Notes: generated from the sequence alone by a model not told the origin. A stretch of DNA of 64,000 nt from Diogma glabrata (GCA_963693315.1 OY856187.1:388072885-388136884); one strand, 5' to 3'. Counted from the first letter of the stretch, positions 33,642 to 44,145 are shown. Made by a program: numbers and translations.

Positions 33642-36600
33642 TCACCGAATATCCTTAGCGTGGTATATTCCCAATGATTTACCAGAATCGTTTACCATTT
33701 CATAAGAAACGTTGCCAAGTTTCCTTAAAACTGTTGCAGGTATGAACTTCATTGCTAATTTGCCAGAGAAGTGGTTTGCAGCATTACTTTGGACGAAATT
33801 CCGAATAAACACCTTTTCGCCTACTTTGAAATTTCTTGCCCTCGCCCGAAGATTATATTGTATGCTATTTTGTTCATGTGCCCTTTTTAACTGGGCTAAA
33901 ACTACCTTTTGAGCAACGGTTAAGCGGTCAGCATTATCGGATATGTATAAGTGGTTGTCCTGAAGACTTTCCAAATCCTTCAGCAGCGCATATGTTGAAC
34001 CATGAAGTATTTTGTGTTGTCCAAAGACTAGATAATGCGGAGAAAATGTGGTTGATAGATGAACTGTATGACGTAGAGCACCAGCGATTTCATCCACATG
34101 TAGATCCCAACACTTATGATCATCTCTTAAGTAACATCTCACTGCTGAAAGAATTGATCTATTAACTCTTTCAGAAGTATTTGCTTGTGGTGAGTATTTT
34201 GGAGTTAGTTCGTGCCTTATACCGTACTTCGACATTAAATCTTTAAACGATCCTGAGACGAATTGTGGCCCATTGTCAGAGAGTATCGCTTCCGGCACTC
34301 CAAACAGATGAAAAACTTTATTCTCTAAACATTCAGTCACCTTTGACGTAGTTGCAGACCTAAATGCGTAAAGAAGTGGGAATCGGCTATATTGGTCGAG
34401 AACGATGAACAAATGTGTGCTTCCATTTTTAGTTCTTGGATACGGACCGAGAAAGTCGATGAAGAGTCTTTGAAATGGCCTGTAGACTTCAATTTGTTTA
34501 CCCATTTCAGGTCTTGTGGAAAAATTCACTGCTTTGCTACATTTACAGGTTTTGCAGTTGGCAATATAATCCTTAGTTTGAGATATCATAGATGGCCAAA
34601 AATAATAACGCTTCAAAAGTTCGGTCGTTTTTGCAACTCCTTGATGCGCAGCCGATGGAGGATTATGTGCTCTCTTAATTAGTTCATGGGTTATGGATTC
34701 AGGAACCACTAGTTTCCAGTCCGGTATATCAGTTTCAGAATCCTGTGTTGCATGTACATATATCCGTCCCTGAATCACCTTGAAGGATCCGGTAGCTTGA
34801 CTATTTTGCTGTATGGCAGTTATTCTATCTAAATATTCTTGGTCAGTAAACGCAGTAGAGTTCAAATCTAGATATAAAATTTCATCATCGTCTGGCTCAA
34901 GTGCATCAACATTAACTCTTGATAAACTATCCGGAACTACGTTTAAAGTGCCTTTCCTGTATTCAATTTTGAAGTCAAATGCCTGAAGTTTTATAGACCA
35001 TCGTGCTAGCCGACCAGACAGCTCTTTTTGTTCCATCAACCATCGTAAACTGGAGTGATCAGTTATGATTGTGAAGGGGTATCCTTCAATGTAAGGTCTA
35101 AATTTTTTAACGCTCATCACCGCTGCCAGACACTCCAATTCTGTAATACTGTAATTTTTTTGTGCTTTATTCAGTTTATGAGATATAAAAGCGATAGGAT
35201 GCTCTTCACCATCATTTGTTTTCTGAAATAGAACACTTCCAATACCTGTTGAGGATGCATCACACTGTACGTAAAAATGTTTCGTGAAGTCTGGGTTTAC
35301 CAGAACTGGTGCTGTTATGAGTGCTCTTTTGAGTTCTTGAAACGCGTTTTGAGAATCTGTGTTCCAAACTTGCTTGGATCCTTTTTTCAACAGATCACTA
35401 ATCGGTGCTGTAACGGTAGAATAATTTTGAATAAAACGTCGGTACCAGCCGGTCATTCCCAGAAACCGCCGTATTTGTTTGGGTGTTTTAGGAATAGGGT
35501 ATTCCTCTATAGCGCGAACTTTCTCGGGATCTACTCTGAGGCATCCCTCACCAATCACATAACCGAGATACTTTGTCTCCTTCAAAGCAAATTTACTTTT
35601 TTCCACATTTATGGTTAGATTTGCTGACCTTAGTAATCTAGCCACTTCAGATAAAAGTGATGCATGTTCAGCGAACGTTTCTGCGACAACAAGTAAGTCG
35701 TCAAGGTAGACAAAGACCCGATCATGTAACTGGTGAGGTATAACCTTATGCATAAGCCGGCACATTGTTTGAGCTGCATTACACAACCCAAACGGCATAA
35801 CGGTAAATTGGTAGAGAGGTCGTCCTGGGACAGTAAACGCTGTCTTATCTCTTGATGAGGGATCAAGGGGGATTTGCCAAAAGGCATCCTTAAGGTCAAT
35901 CGAACTTATATAGCGAGTTTTATCAAGACGACCCAACAACCCTTCAATTATTGGTAGAGGATACGCGTCCTTTACTGTCACTGCGTTTACTTGTCTTGCG
36001 TCAAGACATAGACGAACCTTCCCGTTCAGTTTTTTTACTATTGTGACTGGTGATGACCAAGAACTGGTGCTTTCCTCTATGACATTTAAGGACAACATTC
36101 GGTCTAGTTCTCGGTATATATCTTGTTGAACTTTCGGTGATACGGGGTAATACCGTTGTTTTACTGGACTAGCTTGTCCTACGTCTATTTTGTGGGACAG
36201 AAGCTGCGTTCTTCCTAAGCCTAATCTTTCACACGATGGGAACTGTTTAAGAATATCTGCTAAGATAGTTTGTTGTTCATTAGTAAGGATATGTTTTTTA
36301 TCATCATTCATGATATGTGGTTGTAAATATTTATGATCAAGTTCGTTTACTATTAAGGGTACTAGCCCAAAGAGGTTCCAAAAATCAATACCTAAATACA
36401 ATGTTTGGGTTAAATTTGGAGCAATGTGGAAGCGCATCTTCCTTGTTTTACCACCATAGGAAACATTGGTTATTACATGACCTAAAATTGCTTGTTTCTC
36501 ACCACTAGCAGTTGATAAGGATGTTGGCAAGCTATGCATTTGAATTTTATTGTCTTGTAGGAACTGTTCCGATCCGTACCCTAACACTGAAATGTTCGCG

Positions 36601-36806
36601 CCGCTGTCTAAAAGACCCCTATAAGGAATACCATTTATAAGGATTGTAGCATATGGCCTTGAATCTTCATTTTTTGACAAACATGATTCCGCAATAATTT
36701 TTTTAATCTCTCTGCGGGTTTTAAAATAACGAAGAGAACGGTTAAGAGAAGAAAGTTTGCAGCGGGGTTGCGAGTAATTTAGGTTGTCTGATATATCAGT
36801 TAACAT
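33642..36806 (-). CDS. pol: Pol polyprotein (protease, RT, RNase H, integrase), intact
   Basis: The 1054-residue frame begins at an ATG that overlaps the gag stop by seven bases (ATGTTAA), suggesting termination-reinitiation or frameshifting. The protease has LLDSGANISVLG with catalytic D at about residue 67. The reverse transcriptase has SIDLKDAFWQIPLD near 302, TVMPFGLCNAAQT and YLDD at 367-370. RNase H has FYVQCDASSTGIG near 511, TELE near 556 and IITDHSSLRWL near 580. The integrase zinc module uses H714, H721, C751 and C754, and its core uses D784, D844 and E879 (34 residues between the last two, one fewer than usual). A basic C-terminal tail closes it. All catalytic residues are present. 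Expected to act in cytoplasmic particles and then the nucleus. Confidence 0.95.
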   Translation of the reverse strand: MLTDISDNLNYSQPRCKLSSLNRSLRYFKTRREIKKIIAESCLSKNEDSRPYATILINGIPYRGLLDSGANISVLGYGSEQFLQDNKIQMHSLPTSLSTASGEKQAILGHVITNVSYGGKTRKMRFHIAPNLTQTLYLGIDFWNLFGLVPLIVNELDHKYLQPHIMNDDKKHILTNEQQTILADILKQFPSCERLGLGRTQLLSHKIDVGQASPVKQRYYPVSPKVQQDIYRELDRMLSLNVIEESTSSWSSPVTIVKKLNGKVRLCLDARQVNAVTVKDAYPLPIIEGLLGRLDKTRYISSIDLKDAFWQIPLDPSSRDKTAFTVPGRPLYQFTVMPFGLCNAAQTMCRLMHKVIPHQLHDRVFVYLDDLLVVAETFAEHASLLSEVARLLRSANLTINVEKSKFALKETKYLGYVIGEGCLRVDPEKVRAIEEYPIPKTPKQIRRFLGMTGWYRRFIQNYSTVTAPISDLLKKGSKQVWNTDSQNAFQELKRALITAPVLVNPDFTKHFYVQCDASSTGIGSVLFQKTNDGEEHPIAFISHKLNKAQKNYSITELECLAAVMSVKKFRPYIEGYPFTIITDHSSLRWLMEQKELSGRLARWSIKLQAFDFKIEYRKGTLNVVPDSLSRVNVDALEPDDDEILYLDLNSTAFTDQEYLDRITAIQQNSQATGSFKVIQGRIYVHATQDSETDIPDWKLVVPESITHELIKRAHNPPSAAHQGVAKTTELLKRYYFWPSMISQTKDYIANCKTCKCSKAVNFSTRPEMGKQIEVYRPFQRLFIDFLGPYPRTKNGSTHLFIVLDQYSRFPLLYAFRSATTSKVTECLENKVFHLFGVPEAILSDNGPQFVSGSFKDLMSKYGIRHELTPKYSPQANTSERVNRSILSAVRCYLRDDHKCWDLHVDEIAGALRHTVHLSTTFSPHYLVFGQHKILHGSTYALLKDLESLQDNHLYISDNADRLTVAQKVVLAQLKRAHEQNSIQYNLRARARNFKVGEKVFIRNFVQSNAANHFSGKLAMKFIPATVLRKLGNVSYEMVNDSGKSLGIYHAKDIR

Positions 36807-38848
36807 TGATCTCGTTCGCGTCTTATTATCCGATCGAATTCCGGATCGGTATTCGTTGCTGCTTCTTCCACATTCACCACGGGGATTTGTGATTGGTAAG
36901 ATTGGGATTTCAAAGGCCCCACATTCCTGAAACCCCTTTGAAAGTTTTCCAACCTCCTAGGTTGTTGGCAGGATTTGCAGTTCCATTTAATTGTGTTCTG
37001 TTCTCCACATCCATAACAAAATTGATGGCTTATAGGCACAGGGCAGTTTTTGAGATAATGACCAGTACTTCTACAATTCCAACATAAGATTGTTTTCGCA
37101 GAATTATTATTAGAAATAGGTTTCGCGTGTTTATTCCAAGTTACAGCACATACAGAATTAGGAGGTGAAGACAACTCAGAAAAATTACCTGGATTTAAAC
37201 TTAATTCACTCTCATTTAGATCTACTCCAATTTCACTGATTTGACGTTTCGTTTGATATGCCATTTCCGGAACCCAACCTATTCTTGACCATGTATCCTC
37301 TACAGCTACTGCACGGTTTACTAAAGTTGCAATATCAAAAAATGTTTGTCCAGCAAACTCAGCTTGCAGGCCAGGTCTCATATTGCGGATCAATAAATTT
37401 TTAATGTCTCGATCTGCCATAGGGTATTGTAATGGCAGTGTTAATGATAGAATTTCATGATAGTAATCAAGAAATGGTTCTTTAAATTTCTGTTTACGAC
37501 GTTCTAGGGTCTGCTTAATATCCTCATCGGTACGCCTGTCCTGAAAGCGATGAATCAAACTTTCACGAAGCTGAGCCCATCCTACATTTCGGTTTCTTTC
37601 TCGGTAAAGCCAATACCATTCCAAGGCTTTATCTCTAAGCAACACGTTCACGGTATTAACTAATGATTCTATGCTAAGATGGTTTGATGTGGCCATGCTT
37701 TCTACTCTATATAGAAAACGCTCTACTGATACTCCTCCAGATTCACCCGAAAAAAATATGTTCCATTTATGAATATCCAGCCGATCTCTTTTATAGTTGT
37801 AACCATTCCCATACCGCACTTGTCCGTCATCTTGATTTTGTATTACATCATAGTTAGAAAATTGCTGCTGAGATTGCTGTGGTGGTGGTGGGACCGATGG
37901 GTTATACATGGGTAAGGATGTTTCTGTTCTTGTGGCTTTATCATTGCCGTTAAGTGAGCATCTGGCTGTATTAACCATTTCATTCGTCAACAAAGCTCCA
38001 TTTGTTCCAGGAAGTCGTTCCAACCCCAGTTTTTTCAAAACCAATTCTACTAATTCATTTAGGTTATCTTGATTTTCGTTAGGATTAGTAAACTTTACAT
38101 AATTGTTCTGCTCTTGTATTGGCATCTCTGTCCTGTTAGTGTTGACGTTTGATGAAGACTGGTGTTTCGTTGAGGCATAATTGCACCTATCTTGACCACT
38201 ATCTGAGTTACTATCATTTATGTAGACAATGCTTTTCCGGTTGTATTGTTGGGACTTCCCCATATTCCTGCCAGTTGAAGGACCAGCTCCAGTTTGCATC
38301 GGATTGCTAATGTTGTTGGCTAGTGTGTTGCGTTCTTCATCTTCATGATTACCAACATCTTGATTATCATCAACTTCATCTAGGTCAGGAATCACAATTT
38401 CTCTCAATGAGGTTTCAGCTTCTGGTACTGTTATTTGTCTATTTTGCAGGTCACTTATACAATCGATAAACTTGTTGCAGGATATTAAAATCCGTTCTGT
38501 TGTGGCTGCCACAGATTTTGAAGCGTTTATTCTCTGTAGGCGATTCTTTACATGTACAAGCGTCGTTAAAATAGCATTTATTTTGTCCAAATCCGTGGTA
38601 TCACATGCATCCATATATGTTTCTATTTGCCTCTGAACTTTCTTCAACTTCACCGTGCAGAACGTAACTTCACGTTTTGGGTTTTTAGCTGCTTGACGGT
38701 GAGGATCTTTTGGAGACACTGAACTGCCATCTGCTTCCTTTGCTAATTCAATTTTAAGCATGCTCATCTTCTTCGGTATCGGACCTTCTATGTTTCTTAA
38801 CTGACATTCAATTGAAAGTTCATCACAATCCAAATATTGAACGTCCAT
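36800..38848 (-). CDS. gag: Gag polyprotein of Osvaldo-like element, intact
   Basis: This 682-residue frame starts MDVQYLDCDELSIECQL at an ATG with favourable context (ACAATGG). The N-terminal half is charged, with Asn/Gln-rich stretches. The retrotransposon gag domain lies around residues 360-500, with KWNIFFSGESGGVSVERFLYR, LRDKALEWYWLY and LIHRFQDRRTDEDI. Near the C-terminus is one classical zinc knuckle, CWNCRSTGHYLKNC, followed by a degenerate cysteine cluster CYGCGEQNTIKWNC that lacks the expected histidine. It would assemble the particle and package element RNA. Pol begins within its last codons. Confidence 0.93.
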   Translation of the reverse strand: MDVQYLDCDELSIECQLRNIEGPIPKKMSMLKIELAKEADGSSVSPKDPHRQAAKNPKREVTFCTVKLKKVQRQIETYMDACDTTDLDKINAILTTLVHVKNRLQRINASKSVAATTERILISCNKFIDCISDLQNRQITVPEAETSLREIVIPDLDEVDDNQDVGNHEDEERNTLANNISNPMQTGAGPSTGRNMGKSQQYNRKSIVYINDSNSDSGQDRCNYASTKHQSSSNVNTNRTEMPIQEQNNYVKFTNPNENQDNLNELVELVLKKLGLERLPGTNGALLTNEMVNTARCSLNGNDKATRTETSLPMYNPSVPPPPQQSQQQFSNYDVIQNQDDGQVRYGNGYNYKRDRLDIHKWNIFFSGESGGVSVERFLYRVESMATSNHLSIESLVNTVNVLLRDKALEWYWLYRERNRNVGWAQLRESLIHRFQDRRTDEDIKQTLERRKQKFKEPFLDYYHEILSLTLPLQYPMADRDIKNLLIRNMRPGLQAEFAGQTFFDIATLVNRAVAVEDTWSRIGWVPEMAYQTKRQISEIGVDLNESELSLNPGNFSELSSPPNSVCAVTWNKHAKPISNNNSAKTILCWNCRSTGHYLKNCPVPISHQFCYGCGEQNTIKWNCKSCQQPRRLENFQRGFRNVGPLKSQSYQSQIPVVNVEEAATNTDPEFDRIIRRERDQC

Positions 38849-39652
38849 TGTAAATTTGTATTTTATAAGGAATATACAGCCAAAAATATCAGTAAAAATA
38901 AATAATAATCGTTGAGTAAAAGTACAATTATTATATTGAATATCAAAAAAAAAAATTTTATATTACACTTATTCACCGTAGTAATTGCACACGGTATACA
39001 AAACAAAAAAAAATCAGAATTCTATTCAAGGACTATAATTCAATGCATAAGTGATTTAGGTATTCTCAGCTTCCATTATTTTGAATTAACCGAACATCAA
39101 CAGAAATGGTTAGTAGACCCTACTACTTGAAATAAATTGTTGTGATATGTACGTTAACAAACCATTTTTGAAACGAAAGGAAAACAGTTTATGAAGCCTT
39201 TATAAAATATGCACTCAAATAAGGTATGTGAACACCAACGCTTAACAGCGGAAAACATATATCTAAAGGCATTACTAATCGGAATTAGCATTCTTGTATC
39301 AGTTTCACTATCGATACTCAGAAACCCTAGAGGCGATAAGTCAAAAATGAAACAATACAAGATGATAAACTCTACAGAAAATATGACTTTAACTAGGTAA
39401 GTTGAACATCACTAACTCAAAGAGGGAGGAGATACCACCCCAACATTTTAGTATAATAAAATGGAAATAGCAATGTAATTACCGATAATTACTTTTAATA
39501 AAAGAAATTTAAACTAACAAGAAAAAATATTGAATTTCCTTTCGAACTTCAAAAACATTTTCAAACAAAGAAGAATAATAAAGTTTTGAGATTACAGCTA
39601 AACTGGTTTTAACTATTTGTGGTGGTTATGTGATAAAGAGTGAGCTATGCTC
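38849..39652 (-). other. Gag leader (5' UTR) of the Osvaldo-like element
   Basis: About 800 bases between the primer-binding site and the gag ATG. It is AT-rich, has only short unrelated open frames, and probably carries packaging signals that cannot be recognised by eye. Confidence 0.55.
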
Positions 39653-39670
39653 GCCGTATCTTGGGCGCCA
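39653..39670 (-). promoter_or_regulatory. Primer-binding site, tRNA-Lys type
   Basis: On the minus strand TGGCGCCCAAGATACGG starts one base after the 5' LTR. TGGCGCCCAA is complementary to the 3' end of tRNA-Lys, the primer typical of Osvaldo-like elements. Confidence 0.8.
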
Positions 39671-39671
39671 C

Positions 39672-41603
39672 TGTAACGATCTGATTATTGTTCAGGATCA
39701 CAGAAAGTGGTTATCTTGGATGATAACTCACGTTGAACGTTGTATTTTTTTTTTATCGTTAACAGAAATCTCTAAATTAGACTGGATGGTGGGCAGCACA
39801 TTTCCTGGCTAGATTACAGTCGCTGAGGTGGGTTCTTTCCACCGTCCAATTTAGAGCTTGAAAGTGCTGCTAATCTAAAAGTTAAAACCAGATTTGGTGA
39901 AAAAAGATGTTGTAATCAAAAAGACATATCCCTCTCAAAATAAAACATGGTTAATGCTACACAAAATCACAAAAAGAAATCCATCTTACTGGGTCCACTA
40001 AGCACTTACCTCTGATTGATGTTCAGTCAATTGAGTGATCTGATCTGAATGATCACCCATTCATACCCTCCCATTACCAATATTGATTTTCCTAATAGAG
40101 GAAAACCCCTGACTGCCATGGAACTTTGAATAACCTAAATCACTTAATCACTTAACTACTTAGTACATTTTTCCACTCATTTCGCTTAATGAATAAAATC
40201 TACCGTTGACTTCAACGTAAACATATAAAAAAAAAAATCTATGCCGAGAAGAAGAAAATTTCACCAAAAATTACGACCCACCGGTTGAACAAAAACATAT
40301 GCAAGTAATATATATAAAAAAATTTATTCAAAACAATGTGTTTGTTTATAGTATGTACTTTGATATGTATAACATCAAAACATCAACTCCGTTTTAGCGT
40401 AAGTAAATAAATTAGTATATATATCGTGACTCATCCATAAAAATATGTATATACAAAAACATATATCAAGCAAATAAATAAGTAAATGAATAAATCAATT
40501 AATAAATATATAAGTTAATAAAAAGATCAGTTAATAAATAAGTAAATTAATAAATAAGTAAAGGATTATACGTGCGCATGCTTTAAAAAAAAAATAATTA
40601 TAATTTTAAGAAAAAAACTTTTGAGACCATGGTCTGATTTCCTTAACACTAATATAGAATACAGTTTTTTTTTAGCGACCTAAGACAAAACAAGATTCCT
40701 TAAAACTAGCGCTTATATAACTTATAACTAATAAAACAAATTTTATTAACACCAAACTCCTATACTCTGATTTTACTTCCAATTAGATTTGATTTTTAGT
40801 TTTAGGTTTTCTATCACACACTGTATAATTATTTTTGATCTTAAATCATGCAGCAATAACCGTACGTAATAAAATGGAATACCCGATATGATACAGTTGT
40901 TTCTTCTTTTAACGTAACGGTTAATAGATATATAAGCCTTCTCGAATTTTTGTAAAGAAAAATATTTGTATATAAAATAAATTTTGCTTTTAATTGCCAA
41001 GAAGCACCGTGTATTCAATGGATATTCGTTTATCTATCCCGATTCTATTTAAAACTTATTTTATTACTTACAATTGGTTTAAGTTAAGTTTGTTGTTTAT
41101 GGTCGTCACGCTTCACGTATGCTTCTAGTAAAAATATTAAAAAACACCAGTTTAGAGGAAAGCAAACTAACCAAAGGATTTTAATTTTTCTAACAATCAG
41201 CGAATGTACATACCTTGGGCAATTTTTAATTCACAAACACTTTGTTTGAAACAAATAATCAAAGTTTCCAACAGAAAAAAAAAATTATAAACTTTAAACT
41301 TTCCACTTAAGTTAATAATTGTTAAACCACGACCACCTTTGAGAATAGACTGATTATTTAATTTAAGTGAACAATGATGGTTATCGAAAATTTTTAATTA
41401 TCTCGAGTTGAGTTTGATTAAGTTGAAAAACTCGACTCTACAGTTATTATAACATGAAGCAATCATATGTTTTTGTTCAACCGATGGATTTGATATAGTG
41501 CGTAAATGTAAATATTATTATTGATAAATGTAAAGTTGGCAAAGCGAATAAAAAAAAATACAAATTTAAATTTAGGGGTTTTGGTAGACATACAAATGTT
41601 ACA
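39672..41603 (-). repeat. 5' LTR of the Osvaldo-like element (1932 bp)
   Basis: Same length and apparently the same sequence as 31573-33504. It should contain the element's promoter, read leftward. A unique TATA box cannot be picked out because the LTR has many TATATA runs. Confidence 0.95.
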
Positions 41604-41825
41604 ATATATAAGCAGTTTAATTATGATGAAAAGCAGAAAACAGTTAGCTTAATTACAAAAAGACAAGAGAAGACAAACAAAAAAAAACAATAATATAATA
41701 TAAAAATAGAAGTTTGTAAGAAAACATACTAATGTCAATAATTCACAAATGAGATGACTAGTGAAATATATTTTCAATACAAAACTATAAAGAAAGAATG
41801 AAAAAATTAAATTGACTTTATTATA

Positions 41826-42209
41826 GGGACCGTGCATTGCTATTTGATTCGACCGTCGCGCTTTAAGTATTAGGGTCTGTAAGTATTGGTTCTTTTTTTC
41901 AACCAATTACACCTTAAACAAATTTTATGATCTAGTATTCCGTTCAAATTATTCGATTATTTTGTTGTTTGTGGAAATACTAAAATGAAAATAAAGTAAA
42001 TTAGGCACTAATTATGCGACATTTTATACAATATACATAAATATTTATTAAAGTTTACGCAACAGGAACGGAGATTTTTAGTAATATTAAAGAAAAAGTA
42101 CGATTTGATTTAATATATGTAAAACGACAAACGTCAAACTAATATCAAATAGAACCAAAAGTTTGTATACTCAACACTTGGCGCGTAACAATCAGATACG
42201 CACGATCCC
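41826..42209. mobile_element. TA-flanked 384-bp MITE
   Basis: GGGACCGTGCATTGCTA at the left end is matched by GTATCTG..CACGATCCC-type sequence inverted at the right end (outer 10 bases GGGACCGTGC/GCACGATCCC, one mismatch). TA (or TATA) flanks both ends, as for Tc1/mariner-type elements. It has no coding capacity. It lies in the LINE between ORF1 and ORF2. Confidence 0.65.
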
Positions 42210-42254
42210 TATAGTTAAATTGCGATAGATATTTGGGAAAAATCACTGATCGAT

Positions 42255-42824
42255 TCACAAATTCTTTAACTCTCCAATATTGTTTACGTATTTCCAATCA
42301 TCAGTTTTGAAAATTTTAGTTACAATTTTTCCACGACGTGTAGAGAAAGACCATATTTTATTTAATTTTTTGAGATTTCGAGCCAATTCCTGTATAGTAC
42401 GAGCTGATTCAGTCAGATGATCATTTAAAAAAATATTATTTCCAGAAGATACGCCAAAGTTGCTTGCAGGAATTCCACCCTTACGTTTTCCTGTCACAGA
42501 GTTAATGTAATGATAAAAGACCTCATCTTGAATGGACTCCGATCGAAAAGAAGCAATTAAGATGGGTGTTTTTTGAATTCGCCTTATGTTGAAAACACTA
42601 AGATCAATAGATACTCCAACGAAATCGATGATGTTCTTGACTAAATTTTTCAAGCTTTGAGATGTTTCAGTTACTTGATAAGGTATACCCGTAATTTTAA
42701 TATCTTTTGTTAACGCTTTAGCTTCAAGATTTTCAAGGCGTTGTTGAAGTTTATGTTCTGTGGTAGATTTGATATTTGTTTGTTGCAAAATTGGATAGAT
42801 ATAGTCTTGCTTAAGCCGGGCATT
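42255..42824 (-). pseudogene. LINE ORF1 protein (RRM/FP-like), N-terminus interrupted
   Basis: ORF1 of this LINE would be a nucleic-acid chaperone. The frame has a coiled-coil-like lead-in (HKLQQRLENLEAKALTKD) and then the conserved IKITGIPYQVTE, a basic RRIQKTPILIASF strand, NIFLNDHLTESARTIQELA and WSFSTRRGKIVTKI. This is the pattern of L1-ORF1/baculovirus-FP-like proteins encoded by CR1/L2-group LINEs. The open frame continues upstream into a fold-back insertion at 42825-42941. On its far side the coding sense resumes as FKTDIEQILKRKLATYKGLK up to about 43010. The true start is not visible. Confidence 0.75.
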
Positions 42825-42941
42825 CACATACAACGGAAACAGAAACAGAAACCGAATTTCATACAAATTTGACAGATAAAAATTCGGTTTCTTTAAAATT
42901 TGTATGAAATTCGGTTTCGGTTTCTGTTTCCGTTGTATGTG
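42825..42941. repeat. Fold-back insertion in LINE ORF1
   Basis: CACATACAACGGAAACAG with GAAACCGAATTTCATAC on the left pairs almost perfectly with GTATGAAATTCGGTTTC and GTTTCCGTTGTATGTG on the right. The arms are about 45 bases around a short AT-rich loop. It is a small MITE-like hairpin. Confidence 0.75.
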
Positions 42942-43340
42942 GTTTCAAGCCTTTATATGTAGCTAATTTTCTTTTTAAAATTTGTTCGATATCTGTTTTA
43001 AATTAGTTTGTGTTGTTTAAACTAATCTGATACATTAGATTCTACTGGCACACAAAACTGTCTGATCTCGAAATCTACCTATTTCTAGCGGATATACGTG
43101 CCGCTTGGACTTTTTTCTTTTGTAATGTAAACTAAGCAGTCGAAAATTCATTGAATTTTTTTTTAAATATCTCTATTATTTTCGATTTTTCTAAACTAAA
43201 CTCGATTCCTTACAATATCCATAATATATGAAAATTTTAAGTTGATAGCACGCACTTGTAGTTTGTGATTAAAGCGATAATGCAGAAATTCGTACGGAAC
43301 CCTATAAATATGAGTTCTTAGGCCTAATGTTGATAATAAT

Positions 43341-43727
43341 CAGGGTTGTTCCTTTACGCGTAATCTAAAATAAATTACATTACATGTAATCTATGTAATG
43401 TAATCTATGTCATCTATGTAAATTTGGTGTAATCTATTAATTTTGATTTAAGAAGTAATATGTGGAATTATTGTATTATCCCTACTGAAAAGTTTTTTCA
43501 ATTTTTTCGCAAAAGACATGATCAATAATATTGTCAAAAACAAGATCTTGCGATCTTGAAGAAAGTTAATTTAATTCCTAAAAAAGTTTAGAATGTACAT
43601 ATCAATTAAATAGATTACATAATAGTTTACATAATAGATTACACGAAAATATCTCGCGTAATTTACACGTAATCTATGCGTAATCTATACATGTAAAGTA
43701 ATCTATTTTGTCTACGGCACAACCCTG
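43341..43727. mobile_element. hAT-like MITE (CAGGGTTGT ends, 387 bp)
   Basis: The left end is CAGGGTTGTTCC and the right end is GGCACAACCCTG. The interior is full of TAATCTATGTAATG words in both orientations. Flanks GATAATAAT and AAATAATACG look like an imperfect 7-8-bp duplication. The unrelated-by-insertion sequence GTTGATAATAATACGTAG at about 43888 resembles the same site without the element. Confidence 0.65.
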
Positions 43728-44037
43728 AAATAATACGTAGCTTTAAATTCCGTACGGTTTTTAATATTATTTCTTAAAATGGCGGCTCGAAATTATGGAA
43801 CATGGCGATTTTGCGAAATTTATGTCTTGTTTTCGCTGTCAACACAAATTTAAGATCTCAAATTATGCGTTCTTACTCTTAAAATGTTGATAATAATACG
43901 TAGTGTAACACCCATAAAAAATTATCTTCATACAAATAGAAGCGACCTCTTTATTGTAACTTAAATAATATGAATTACGTCTAACTTCAGAGCAATGTAG
44001 TTGATAGCTTCGAGTGTCGATTTAGTTTGGTTGTTCT

Positions 44038-44145
44038 GCAGCTAAATTCTGTAATTGTGAAGCGGTGAAGTGATAAGTTTTTTAATGAAAAGAAGCGAAG
44101 AAATTTTTAACACTTCACCGCTTCACAGTTACAGAATTTGGCTGC
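44038..44145. repeat. 108-bp hairpin repeat
   Basis: GCAGCTAAATTCTGTAATTG and GTGAAGCGGTGAAGTG pair with CACTTCACCGCTTCAC and TACAGAATTTGGCTGC. The loop contains AAGTTTTTTAATG. No coding potential. Confidence 0.7.

Larger units (their letters stand above)
31573..41603 (-). mobile_element. Complete Osvaldo-like Ty3/gypsy LTR retrotransposon (10,031 bp)
   Basis: On the minus strand the order is 5' LTR (41603 to 39672), primer-binding site, leader, gag, pol, 3' LTR (33504 to 31573). The LTRs have equal length, begin TGTAAC and end GTTACA, and look identical wherever I compared them. The target duplication is ATAT (up to ATATAT) at 31567-31572 and 41604-41609. Both open frames are intact, which with the LTR identity points to a very recent insertion. 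It sits between ORF1 and ORF2 of the LINE. No envelope gene fits between pol and the 3' LTR. Confidence 0.95.
25833..43010 (-). mobile_element. CR1/L2-like LINE, minus strand, split by insertions
   Basis: Read from high to low coordinates, the element shows ORF1 (42824 to 42255), ORF2 with endonuclease and reverse transcriptase (31501 to 28597), and a 3' UTR ending near 25833 in an AAATAAACAAATAAATAAAC tail. Five insertions break it: a fold-back at 42825-42941, a MITE at 41826-42209, a 10-kb LTR element at 31573-41603, a hAT element at 26061-28311, and a 482-bp insertion within that hAT. Without them it would be about 4.4 kb. ORF1 can be followed upstream to about 43010, where I lose it, so it is probably 5'-truncated. 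Confidence 0.8.

Noticed and set aside
33712..36508. Several plus-strand open frames opposite the intact pol
   Set aside because: They are antisense shadows of a well-supported minus-strand coding frame.
38849..39671. Envelope-like or accessory gene in the 10-kb LTR element
   Set aside because: The leader has only short unrelated frames, and the pol-to-LTR gap is 137 bases, so no env gene can be supported.
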